A stretch of 12,430 nucleotides of DNA from Bacteriovoracaceae bacterium (lineage in GTDB: Bacteria; Bdellovibrionota; Bacteriovoracia; Bacteriovoracales; Bacteriovoracaceae): assembly GCA_023146355.1 (NCBI GenBank), contig JAGLCH010000251.1:1-12430 (forward strand), written 5' to 3'. How positions within the stretch are numbered: position 1 is the stretch's first letter; each line of letters opens with the position of its first letter. Position numbers and translations under genes: made by a program. Of the stretch, positions 1 to 8,061 are shown piece after piece. The notes under the pieces were generated by a model. That model was not told where the DNA came from. It worked only from the letters and a program-made list of their open reading frames with translations, and did not search any database.

Positions 1-3000
1 GACACTTGTTATATTTGATTTTCCACCAATATACATCGGAAGAATAATACTTAGTGAAGAAGTGTTACCATCATTGTTGTTAAAGTAGTTATATCCAACA
101 TTTGGAACAGGTATCGTATTTCGATAAGCTACTGGCATATAGGGAGCATAGTTACTGACATCTTGATAAGTAGCGTCATCATGATCTTTTGGTGTGGTAT
201 TAAGTTCTCCCTCAATGGCGGTGGTTATTGGGATTGGCACTCTAACTTCAAAGAGACTCGCCGTACGTATAGGAGTTTCAATACACCCTCCAATTGACGG
301 ATTTTCACACAGCATATCTTGCTGGGAGAGCATGCGGCTTGTGAGGTTAAATCCTGGAAGTTCTGACTTTTCTAAAAGTGCTAATTCGTTTTGATAATTA
401 AGGCATTTAAAGTTTGTTGGGTTGATATTGATTTTTGAATAGCTAGGCCATACATTTGTTCCATCGCTAAATTTTCTGATCCATCCTGATCCACAGCAGG
501 TTTTTTTTGCTGTGTCGTGAATCGCCTTCCATTGGAACGACTCAGGTTTAATACCATTTGGAGCACCATTAGAAGTGATCACTTTTGGTTTTGAATAATA
601 GGGTTCATATGGATCCGCGGGAGGTGCTTCAAATGTACCAATTGAAGTGAAGCGAGAGTATCGTCCATCGCTTCGGGGGTTACTATTTGGGAACTTTGAA
701 ACATCCAATGTCACAAGAGTCTTATCATTTACGCCAAGCATCTCTTCTGATGCTTGAGTATAGATTGTTATATCTTTACCAACTTCTCGACAACAGCGAT
801 TCTTAGAAATATCAAACTGGTTGTACCGAGCAACGCCGATATCTCCTGTAGGGCGAGTTACAATTGTTTCTTGCGCCTGTCCGCAGATTAGGCTTTCTTT
901 CCAGAAGTTAAGCTCAGCAAGGGTATTTCCAAAATACTCTATGCCACGTCTTTGGGCCTGATCGAGGTGGAGTTTATTCGGAGAGCAATCAAAATCAGTG
1001 TGACAGACTGCTCCTGCTCGCCTAAGACAAGCATCTTTTGCAAGTGTTGGTAGCTCGATATAAAAAATAGTATCGAGTGCAGCTCCCTCTATATCACTAA
1101 AGGCGGAGTCTCCTTGATTGTTTTGAGATTCTGCTCCACACATATTTTGAGTGAGGTGGAGAGAAAAATCGGTAGAAGAGGTTGTGTAATTTTCAAAATT
1201 TATATCACTTTCATCTTCCGTAAATACAGGACAGGTGGAAATTCTTCCTGTCCCAACAGTTGAAGAATCACACGATGAAATTTGTGAAATATAGTCTGTT
1301 CTTTTGAATGCATCTGAAAAACGATGCTGCTCAATAGGGTCATTGCTAAGTCTCTTTCCTGGACGGCATAGTCCCCAGTCTCCAGTGTTGTTACTGTAAA
1401 TGGAGGCATTATGCCGGATATTCTCTGCAACATCAGAATCAATTCCCGCTGAGCCGTGCCTAACAATATAGTCTAATGGGCGGCCCAATATATCTGCTTC
1501 TTGGCCAAATAGGATGACGTCTAGCTCCCCTGGCATTCTGGCAATTTCACGATTGAAGTCATCACTGGAAAGAGTTGAACAGTAGAAGTTAGGCGCACAT
1601 GTAAATTGTTTTTGTACCTTTGCATCTAGCTCCGTGTAGTCGGCCTTACAAAGAGATCCTGCGCCACGGTAGATACATCTTTTCCTGCTTCCGGCCGGAA
1701 CTCCATGGAGTATTTTTCCTGGAGAGAGAAAAGATGCCTTTGCTATTTCAGAAGAGAATTGTTCTTCTGCACTAATATTAAAAAGTGGCCAGTTCGTTTT
1801 GACTTGAGAAATATCGCCACACCGGTACTCCCAGCCAAGTCTTGTTACGCAATCGGTATCTGTTTCACACTGATGGAACTTCTGACAACTTGCACCCTTG
1901 TTTTGAGTGATATCATCATCTCCAAGGGCAGGATCATAGTCGTACTCCGATGCATCTGTGATGGGATTATCGCGTATGACATTTACAGTTAAATCATTAT
2001 TTTCTGCTAAATCTCCGAATGGAGCATTAATGGCCAAAAATAGTTTTTCCGAGGTGGCAATAATTCTGCGTGATTCTCCAATTGCAAACCAAGATACACC
2101 ATCAAATGAACCGATAACGGCACCTCTGTTAAATCCGTACCAGTCTCTTTGGTATCCATTAACAAAGTATGTTGCTTGAGTTTTTAGTCGAATTTCGCGT
2201 TGTAATTGTAGTGTTGTTCCAGCGGAACTAGAAAGTGGGCGGTGAGAGAATACGATCATTGTTGGTGGAATCCAGCAGGCACGGCCAAAGATTGTATCTT
2301 CGTAGTTTCCTCGGTCTCCAGTGTACTGGTCATATCCCATTCGTGAGGTTTCAAAACCCTTACCTTGAAGGCCTAGGCCGTGGGGAATTTGGCTAGGATG
2401 GGGATAGTATTTTGCTGTCCACTGATCCGTTTGGCAGTTAACGCAAGATGTATAGCTTCCGGTATTTACGGTGATGATGTATGGCTGTAGTGCATCCACC
2501 TTTATCGTTCTCGCTGGATGAGCATTCTTTAGGTCAACGGAAATTTGGCCTAAAATCGAATTCATATTAAATTCGCCATTTTGGGGGGAGGTTTGATCGA
2601 GCTCGTTTTGATAATTGAATTTATCTCCCTCTTGTAAAACTGCAGTTGAGTCGAGTCCACTGAAGTCATTGAGATCGATTGCTAGCCCGCTATTTGCCTC
2701 ATAGAAACGATGGGGGACGGTTTTAGTGGATAGGCTTAAATTGAGCTGTGACTCAAAAGCTGTAGAATTATTTGTTGTATCCAGAATAACTCTACATTCA
2801 GTTCCTTTGATTGTAGTTCCATCTAATTCGTAGGTTTTAAAGTATCCCCAGTTTTTACAGTACGGTTCTGCGCTATAGGGAGGGAAGTTATTTTGTGGGC
2901 GGTTACATGCACCACAAGTTTTTAAAATAAATCCTTTAACGTATTTGTAATCCGCTTCTTTTCCTGGAGCGACGAAGTCTGGGGAGCGGGTACACTTAGA

Positions 3001-3966
3001 GTAGTCATTTGAATTGAGGCCTGCAATACAATCTGCATCGTCTTGCTTTTGCTGAAAAATAAGATCGTGATCAGGAGTTCCATTATCATTGGGATTATCA
3101 ACGACATCCCCTGGTTCATTTGGACATATAAAGAAGATATCTTTGTACTTCTTTTTATTATTTTCATTTAAGGCCGCTGCGGTAATCGCCTCCATGTAAT
3201 ATGGAGTAGTGGTATCTAGATTGGGCTTTTCAACTCCGTCTGTCACGCACTGACCACCTAAACAGCAGTCGCTTCCCAGCGCCTTACACTGCGAGTCTGA
3301 ACAGGTCGTAGCATCTCCTGTTGATGTTGAATGAGGGTCAAACTTTATACTTAGTCCTGTGAGGTCAATTGAGGTCCCAGGAACTTCGTAATTGGTATGG
3401 ATACCGTTATCGCTGCGGTATAGGAAAATATCAGTTGAATTGAATTTCAACGAACAGTTTGTGCATAGATCAGTGCTTTTAAAGGCGACAGCAGCATCAT
3501 TTAGAGACTGTACTGTACCAGTGCAGATTGCTTGGGTTGAATTAGAAGTTGCATCAAATTCAAGTCTAAGATATCTCTCTTTTACTCCATCCTTAATGCT
3601 ACTCGTAGGAAGTGCTTTAACTCTTAGTTGACCTTTTGAACCATTAGAGCTGAAGGCAATAACCATACAGTAGGGCCGGTACTCACCATTTAATTTGTAA
3701 AAGTAGTCATCATTTGAGAGAAATTTATTAACTTGGTTACCACGAAGGTAGATGTTCTTATCAATATCACTATTGATTGTAATTGATATTGGGAAGAGTT
3801 CTATCGAATCCCAAAAGACATCATAAGGAAGTGTTGCAAGTGTAGTGTCATCGTTATCAGTAGTTGACGTGGTGGATTGTTGGCTTAGCCTGTTGTTACT
3901 TGCAGTTTGAGGCAAGCAAGATACCAGTAGACTGAATAAAAAAGTCAGTAGCAATAACCTGATCAT
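1..3966 (-). CDS. Giant cysteine-rich surface lipoprotein, 3' end beyond window (partial)
   Basis: One frame stays open for 1322 codons from the ATG at 3966 down to base 1, without a stop, so the C-terminus lies outside the window. The N-terminus is a lipoprotein signal: MIR, a Leu-rich core, then lipobox L14-V-S-C17, so it should be lipidated at Cys17 and exported. I count 43 cysteines, including three CxxC pairs (168-171, 351-354, 508-511) and three CC pairs (234, 1058, 1157). Three short clusters resemble C-x(2)-D-x-D-C disulfide modules (222-240, 700-716, 988-994). Residues 291-299 look like an Asn/Asp calcium loop. Residues about 595-665 resemble the LecA (PA-IL) lectin fold. An AAGGG lies 8 bases before the chosen start. 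In-frame ATGs at 4020 (preceded by GGAG, 6-base gap) and 4032 are alternatives adding 18 or 22 residues. I do not recognise the family; an adhesin or prey/surface-contact role is only inference. Confidence 0.88.
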   Translation of the reverse strand, partial: MIRLLLLTFLFSLLVSCLPQTASNNRLSQQSTTSTTDNDDTTLATLPYDVFWDSIELFPISITINSDIDKNIYLRGNQVNKFLSNDDYFYKLNGEYRPYCMVIAFSSNGSKGQLRVKALPTSSIKDGVKERYLRLEFDATSNSTQAICTGTVQSLNDAAVAFKSTDLCTNCSLKFNSTDIFLYRSDNGIHTNYEVPGTSIDLTGLSIKFDPHSTSTGDATTCSDSQCKALGSDCCLGGQCVTDGVEKPNLDTTTPYYMEAITAAALNENNKKKYKDIFFICPNEPGDVVDNPNDNGTPDHDLIFQQKQDDADCIAGLNSNDYSKCTRSPDFVAPGKEADYKYVKGFILKTCGACNRPQNNFPPYSAEPYCKNWGYFKTYELDGTTIKGTECRVILDTTNNSTAFESQLNLSLSTKTVPHRFYEANSGLAIDLNDFSGLDSTAVLQEGDKFNYQNELDQTSPQNGEFNMNSILGQISVDLKNAHPARTIKVDALQPYIITVNTGSYTSCVNCQTDQWTAKYYPHPSQIPHGLGLQGKGFETSRMGYDQYTGDRGNYEDTIFGRACWIPPTMIVFSHRPLSSSAGTTLQLQREIRLKTQATYFVNGYQRDWYGFNRGAVIGSFDGVSWFAIGESRRIIATSEKLFLAINAPFGDLAENNDLTVNVIRDNPITDASEYDYDPALGDDDITQNKGASCQKFHQCETDTDCVTRLGWEYRCGDISQVKTNWPLFNISAEEQFSSEIAKASFLSPGKILHGVPAGSRKRCIYRGAGSLCKADYTELDAKVQKQFTCAPNFYCSTLSSDDFNREIARMPGELDVILFGQEADILGRPLDYIVRHGSAGIDSDVAENIRHNASIYSNNTGDWGLCRPGKRLSNDPIEQHRFSDAFKRTDYISQISSCDSSTVGTGRISTCPVFTEDESDINFENYTTSSTDFSLHLTQNMCGAESQNNQGDSAFSDIEGAALDTIFYIELPTLAKDACLRRAGAVCHTDFDCSPNKLHLDQAQRRGIEYFGNTLAELNFWKESLICGQAQETIVTRPTGDIGVARYNQFDISKNRCCREVGKDITIYTQASEEMLGVNDKTLVTLDVSKFPNSNPRSDGRYSRFTSIGTFEAPPADPYEPYYSKPKVITSNGAPNGIKPESFQWKAIHDTAKKTCCGSGWIRKFSDGTNVWPSYSKININPTNFKCLNYQNELALLEKSELPGFNLTSRMLSQQDMLCENPSIGGCIETPIRTASLFEVRVPIPITTAIEGELNTTPKDHDDATYQDVSNYAPYMPVAYRNTIPVPNVGYNYFNNNDGNTSSLSIILPMYIGGKSNITSV
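1972..2214 (-). other. LecA (PA-IL)-like beta-sandwich module inside the lipoprotein
   Basis: Residues about 585-665 of the giant lipoprotein carry a pattern recalled from LecA-like lectin modules: GAVIGSFDG, then WFAIGE, then an LFLAIN strand, and an ENND turn followed by a TVNVI strand. Against LecA as I remember it, the calcium-loop Asp is Ala648, while Asp652, Glu655 and Asn656 could still bind metal. The match is by eye over about 55 residues, so sugar binding is a hypothesis. A generic galactose-binding-like beta sandwich is the main alternative. Confidence 0.4.
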
Positions 3967-4034
3967 ACGTATGGCCCTTGTTGATAAATGGATGGGTATA
4001 TTTAGAGTAATGATGCCCATATAGTGCTCCATCA

Positions 4035-4040
4035 ATTATA
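4035..4040 (-). promoter_or_regulatory. Possible -10 element (TATAAT) before the giant lipoprotein gene
   Basis: A perfect TATAAT on the minus strand ends 68 bases before the chosen ATG at 3966. No good -35 hexamer stands at 16-18 bases; the best is TATGTT. If used, transcription would start near 4028. That leaves almost no leader before the alternative ATG at 4020 and excludes the one at 4032, so it favours the start at 3966. In this AT-rich spacer a chance match is quite possible. Confidence 0.25.
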
Positions 4041-4167
4041 CCAATATAATTTTATCAAACATAGAACCACTATTTCCAGTTTTTTTATTCGCCGTAAGTA
4101 GTCAGAATTTAAGGATTAAGTGGGGAAGTATTTCTTCCACTAAAATGAACTGCTATAATGATAGATT

Positions 4168-6327
4168 TTACAGACTACCAAAGTCATATCCAGTATTTCC
4201 AAAGTACATTCCGGTGCTACCGTAACCGAAGGTATTTGTGGTGTATGGATTGTAGAAGTTTGGAAACATTCCTCCAACTCCATAGGTTTGAGCAGTGGGG
4301 TTGTTATACCATTGTTCCCAGCGTTGCTCCATGGCGTAGTTGTAGGTTTTCTTTCCAATTGCTTGGTTGGTCATATAGTCAATGTTGTCATTTACCGAGC
4401 TGTAACTTGAATAGAAATTTGAGATCTCATTAATGGGCCTGTCCATCGAGTCTACAAATAACTCAATGTTACTGGGTGCCTTTTCTGGCGACGATTTATG
4501 GCCATCTCTTTTTCCAATCCCATCTGAAAAGCGAAAATCATTTAGCATTTCTTTTGTTATCTTAAAAGTGGAGGCAGGCCTACAGCTTGACGCTGCGAGC
4601 TTGGCCAGGTCTTTATCCTCACAGAGTTCTTCTAATCTTTTTTGTTTGTCATCGTCATTAATGTTTTTTAGACCTTTGCCTAGATCCGCAATAATCTGCT
4701 CAGTATCATCTAATAGGAATGTTACAGTTTCGGCATCAGAGAGAAATCCTTCTCTGTAGTTTTGCGGTTTACATTGTTTTTCTTCTTTTCCACCACAAGA
4801 TCTTTTGTAGTTATCTGCTGTGACTTCCTTTAAGAAGTTGATATTTTCATAAGAGCTTGTTCCCTCGATTTCCTTTATTTTTGAGAGGAGGTCGGCAGAT
4901 TGTTTCTTCTCCAGTGAGATTCGCTCACTAATCGGATCATTCTCTGTGATTTCACCTAAACTCTTAAGGCACTTATAAAGCTTGTCCCTTTTCAGTTTTC
5001 TAATCGCAATATCTTTGGTGTAGTTTACCTCTCCACAAATCGATGCTCCCTCAAATGTGCCGAGCTCATTAAATAGCTCGTTATACATGTCTGCCGCCTC
5101 TACATTTTTATTTCCATAATTCGACTCTAGATCGTACTGATAAGCTAGTTCCCTTCTTTTTTTAGTCATATTTCTATGGCCCAACATCTGCCCAATAATA
5201 TCAGCATGTTTTTTATCAACATCTTTTCCTAGATCATTAATGATCGATGAGATATCTCCAAACTTAGATTTAAATTTTGCTTCCACTGTACTCTTTTTAA
5301 GTTCTGCTCTTTCTTTAGCACCGAGCAGGGCATCGTTTTCTTGAGAAAGTTCACTGTTTTTTTCAAAATATGTACCAACGTCACTCATGATAACCTTGAG
5401 CTCTTCTTTAGGGATCTGATAATTTGGGTTCGTTTTTAAAGTAGTTCTGTAGTTATCAAATTTAAGACCTACTTGCTCATCAACCAATTTTACAAGTGCT
5501 AATTGTTCCTTGATGTGGCCACTGTTTGGCATGTTGCGAAGAAGGTTTGATTTGTAGTCTTTTAGAGACTCCATTACCTTCTCTTTATCACCACTATTTT
5601 TTTTGATTATTTTATATGTATCAAAAAAACCAATAACCATTTCTCTAGCTGTTCCATCCTTTTCAACAAGATCACCTTTCTCATTTAACTCAAAGAGTCC
5701 CTGACACAACTCTGATTCTGAGTAGAGTTTTTTTTCTGTTGGATTTTCGAATTCATCTAAAATTATCTCATCACAATCTTCAATACGACTTGTGATGAAC
5801 TGCTTTCCATCAAAGTTCATCCCTTTCTTCGTAATATACTTTTGAAGACTACCTTTAGACTGATCATCCATCATATGGTCGAGCATCTCTTCCATCTGCA
5901 AGATTCCTGCCGTGGCCGACATTCCATCGCGAATATCTTGACGGAAATCTTGAAGATCTTTAATCTTTTCAGAGGTTGGCTCACCAAAAAGTGTGCTGTA
6001 AAAGTTTTTAATTGTTGAAAATTCGTCCTCTTCTTTTTTGTCTCCAAGGTTGAGTCTTGACACCTCATCGTTAAATTCAAGATAATTATTTCTAAGTTCA
6101 TCAATACCTTTATAAATGGTGTAGTTGGCAATTGTCTTGTCGTAATCACCCTGTAGCTCTATCAGTTTTTTGCCATTTTCTCCGGTGATTTCCATTTCTT
6201 TTTCTTGAAGTTCACTAAGTTCTGTCAGCATCTTTTGACAGTATTTCCCTTTCTCCTTGGCGGCATAACTATTTCCCCAAGAAGTAAAGCTGAGTAGAAG
6301 TAAAAGAGTGATACTGAATTGGTACAT
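4168..6327 (-). CDS. Secreted, charge-rich coiled-coil protein with aromatic/glycine-rich tail (unknown family)
   Basis: This 719-residue protein has a Sec signal peptide with a Leu-rich core (residues 8-14) and likely cleavage after S-Y-A22. The n-region is unusual in having no Lys or Arg. There is no lipobox and no later membrane segment, so a periplasmic or secreted location is likely. Residues about 30-610 are rich in Lys, Glu and Asp with heptad-like helical stretches (about 30-95, 325-400, 465-490). Nine cysteines lie at 30, 185, 208, 431, 453, 511, 519, 569 and 582. The last 39 residues change character: about 11 Tyr/Phe, 9 Gly, many Asn/Thr and one charged residue. An AAAGGG sits 6 bases before the ATG. 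It lies 129 bases after dus and about 200 bases before the giant lipoprotein gene, with no clear terminator at either junction. I do not recognise the family and assign no function. Confidence 0.85.
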   Translation of the reverse strand: MYQFSITLLLLLSFTSWGNSYAAKEKGKYCQKMLTELSELQEKEMEITGENGKKLIELQGDYDKTIANYTIYKGIDELRNNYLEFNDEVSRLNLGDKKEEDEFSTIKNFYSTLFGEPTSEKIKDLQDFRQDIRDGMSATAGILQMEEMLDHMMDDQSKGSLQKYITKKGMNFDGKQFITSRIEDCDEIILDEFENPTEKKLYSESELCQGLFELNEKGDLVEKDGTAREMVIGFFDTYKIIKKNSGDKEKVMESLKDYKSNLLRNMPNSGHIKEQLALVKLVDEQVGLKFDNYRTTLKTNPNYQIPKEELKVIMSDVGTYFEKNSELSQENDALLGAKERAELKKSTVEAKFKSKFGDISSIINDLGKDVDKKHADIIGQMLGHRNMTKKRRELAYQYDLESNYGNKNVEAADMYNELFNELGTFEGASICGEVNYTKDIAIRKLKRDKLYKCLKSLGEITENDPISERISLEKKQSADLLSKIKEIEGTSSYENINFLKEVTADNYKRSCGGKEEKQCKPQNYREGFLSDAETVTFLLDDTEQIIADLGKGLKNINDDDKQKRLEELCEDKDLAKLAASSCRPASTFKITKEMLNDFRFSDGIGKRDGHKSSPEKAPSNIELFVDSMDRPINEISNFYSSYSSVNDNIDYMTNQAIGKKTYNYAMEQRWEQWYNNPTAQTYGVGGMFPNFYNPYTTNTFGYGSTGMYFGNTGYDFGSL

Positions 6328-6459
6328 CCTTATCCCTTTATTTTATAAACGATTGATTAGTATTGTCTTACCACTAGTCTTTTCGGTTTATTTTTGGGAA
6401 TTCTGTAGTCAATTGGTCGATTTTAATTTAGTTAAATAATAGGGCGTTAAATTAGATAC

Positions 6460-7530
6460 TTAGCCGTGGCCGCCCGCTAAAAAAGGGTCGTTTTGATTGA
6501 TCATTTTATGACGATCTCCCAGCCCAATAAAATAGGCATTGGTCCGGTCCATCACCTCAAGTAAATCTTTTGATCCAAATAGTGAACCTCGAAATTTCGA
6601 TACTCCAACGTGTCCTGCGGCAAACCAGACAATCATTTTAATAAGCTGCACTAGGATTGCACGCTCATGATCATAGCTTTCACAAATAAGATCTTTATAG
6701 CGCTCTATAACTTCTAGGTAATCCCGCGGGCCAAAGTAATTCTCGCCATCTGGCACGAGTGACTCTAAAAATATAAATGGGTTTCTTAGTGGGCCACGTC
6801 CCAGCATTAAGGCAGAACAGTTAGTTTGCTCTATTCGATTACGGGTAATTCTTGGAGAGTGGAGATCACCGTTCCCAATTAGGGGCACCGGAGAGAGTTT
6901 GGCCATTTCCTCAATGTACTCCCAGTTTGCTAGTCCTGAGTATTGCTGTGAGCGAGTTCTGCCATGAAGAGAAATAAATTCAGCTCCAGCATCGGCAATA
7001 ATTTTAATCGTGGTGTCAGCATTGAGGCAGTCGTTGTCCCATCCTGTTCTGATCTTAACGGTCATTGGGATTTTTAGAGATTTTTTTATGGGGGTGAGAA
7101 AATTGTAGAGTTTTGAGGGATCTTGGAGAAGGGCAGAACCTCCCCCTTTTGTGACAACTTTTCGAACAGGGCAGCCCATATTTATATCAATAAATTTGGC
7201 ACCATACTCTTCAGCAAGCGCAGCGGCCTCTGCCATCATCCCAGAATCTTCGCCAAAGAGTTGAATTCCAATATTTTTTTCTGCAGGATGTGGCCTAAGC
7301 ATGTCTAGCGTTTTCTTATTGCGGTGATGAACAGCGTGACAAGAGATAAGCTCACTAGTGGTACATCCAGCACCAAGTTCTTCCATCAGAAGTCTAAAGG
7401 GCGCAGTTGTAATCCCAGCGAGTGGCGCTAGAACAAGAAAGCTGTCAAAGTGAATTCGTCCAAGTTCAACAGGTGATCTCTTTGCTTTTAGACTATTAAT
7501 TTTATCGCTTAATTCTTTTGAAAAATACAT
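6460..7530 (-). CDS. dusB: tRNA-dihydrouridine synthase, DusB type
   Basis: The 356-residue product is a flavin-dependent enzyme that reduces uridine to dihydrouridine in the tRNA D-loop region, in the cytoplasm. The FMN-binding TIM barrel starts at APLAGITTAPFR (35-46). The catalytic cysteine is Cys120 in DINMGCPVRKV, followed by GGGSALL. KIRTGWD (159-165) gives the substrate/FMN lysine, LHGRTR (188-193) the barrel His/Arg, and GNGD (219-222) and LGRG (243-246) the FMN phosphate-binding end. The C-terminal helical tRNA-binding domain follows. Length is slightly above the roughly 320 residues of E. coli DusB because of about 25 extra N-terminal residues. An AGGAAA precedes the ATG. The gene follows the superoxide reductase gene but is separated from it by a terminator. 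Membership in the Dus family is firm; the DusB subtype rests on the GAG-T-SE and INMGCP-KKV style motifs. Confidence 0.93.
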   Translation of the reverse strand: MYFSKELSDKINSLKAKRSPVELGRIHFDSFLVLAPLAGITTAPFRLLMEELGAGCTTSELISCHAVHHRNKKTLDMLRPHPAEKNIGIQLFGEDSGMMAEAAALAEEYGAKFIDINMGCPVRKVVTKGGGSALLQDPSKLYNFLTPIKKSLKIPMTVKIRTGWDNDCLNADTTIKIIADAGAEFISLHGRTRSQQYSGLANWEYIEEMAKLSPVPLIGNGDLHSPRITRNRIEQTNCSALMLGRGPLRNPFIFLESLVPDGENYFGPRDYLEVIERYKDLICESYDHERAILVQLIKMIVWFAAGHVGVSKFRGSLFGSKDLLEVMDRTNAYFIGLGDRHKMINQNDPFLAGGHG

Positions 7531-7596
7531 GGTTTCCTAGGTTGAAAATGTTCACCTCAGCTTTTGCTTAACGCGTACATACATCACATCCTAGTG

Positions 7597-7627
7597 AAAA
7601 AAAGGCCACTCGTAAAGAGTGGCCTTT
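7597..7627 (-). terminator. Rho-independent terminator of the superoxide reductase gene
   Basis: A perfect 11-bp stem (AAAGGCCACTC with GAGTGGCCTTT) encloses a 5-base loop. On the minus strand it runs into TTTTTTT, the normal layout for a terminator. It lies 20 bases after the superoxide reductase stop and before dus, so the two genes are probably separate transcripts. The plus-strand side lacks a comparable T run. Confidence 0.88.
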
Positions 7628-7646
7628 ATACTTTTAATTCACTAAA

Positions 7647-8033
7647 TTATTTAACTTCAACAGCGATAACACCACTTTCCCAGAGGCCATGCTTTGTGCA
7701 ATATGACTGCGCTGTAAGCTTAGCATTCTTTTCAAGAACGATATTAAATGTAATTGTTTGATGACCCTTCTTACCTTGTCCACCAAGAGCTCCAGCAAAG
7801 AAGTTAGATTCAGCAAGCTTAGTCTGACCGTTGTAGAGAGCGATTGTTGCAATATGGTGATCTAAATCATCAGGGTGTGTATATTCTTCGCCCATTTTAA
7901 CTGTTACTTGAAATACATCTCCTGCTTTTGCAGACTTTTCACAGTGTACAAATGGTGAGTGGCGATCGATATAATCCTTCTTCGCTTCATTTTCAATGTT
8001 GTTGATGTCTTCGTATCTGTTAACCTTAATCAT
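7647..8033 (-). CDS. Superoxide reductase, one-iron neelaredoxin type
   Basis: The 128-residue cytoplasmic protein (no signal peptide) should reduce superoxide to hydrogen peroxide at a mononuclear Fe(His)4(Cys) centre, with electrons from rubredoxin or a similar donor. All five ligands of the family can be placed: His25, His53 and His59 in the HPDDLDHH motif, a further His at 60, then Cys112 and His115 in YCTKHGLW. The short N-terminus has no desulforedoxin (CxxC) domain, so it is the one-iron class. The usual Glu-Lys before the first histidine (EKHVP) is Asp23-Arg24 (DRHSP) here. The start is supported by GGAGG four bases upstream of the ATG. It is transcribed divergently from ffh and ends at its own terminator, so it is probably monocistronic. 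Family assignment is firm; activity with the Asp/Arg pair is inferred. Confidence 0.9.
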   Translation of the reverse strand: MIKVNRYEDINNIENEAKKDYIDRHSPFVHCEKSAKAGDVFQVTVKMGEEYTHPDDLDHHIATIALYNGQTKLAESNFFAGALGGQGKKGHQTITFNIVLEKNAKLTAQSYCTKHGLWESGVIAVEVK

Positions 8034-8061
8034 AAATCCTCCATAAACTATTTTGATATTT

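Noticed and set aside
1200..1466. Short open frames inside the giant lipoprotein gene (for example 1200-1466 minus, 1705-1992 plus, 3392-3631 plus)
   Set aside because: All lie within a continuous 1322-codon frame with sensible composition; they lack ribosome sites and family motifs and are out-of-frame shadows.
1..3966. Multihaem cytochrome, suggested by the CxxC pairs in the lipoprotein
   Set aside because: None of the three CxxC pairs is followed by His (CxxCH is absent), so haem attachment is not supported.
4119..4141. Hairpin AGTGG(GG)AAG / CTTCCACT as a terminator of the 719-residue protein gene
   Set aside because: The stem has a two-base bulge and is not followed by a T-run on either strand, so it does not have the form of an intrinsic terminator.
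4433..4759. Plus-strand open frame opposite the 719-residue protein gene
   Set aside because: Its Ser/Leu-rich composition is the typical antisense image of a Lys/Glu/Asp-rich gene, and it has no ribosome site or motif.
6407..6412. TTGACT on the minus strand as -35 of a promoter for the 719-residue protein gene
   Set aside because: No acceptable -10 hexamer lies 16-18 bases downstream; a second candidate nearer the ATG would start transcription inside the ribosome site.
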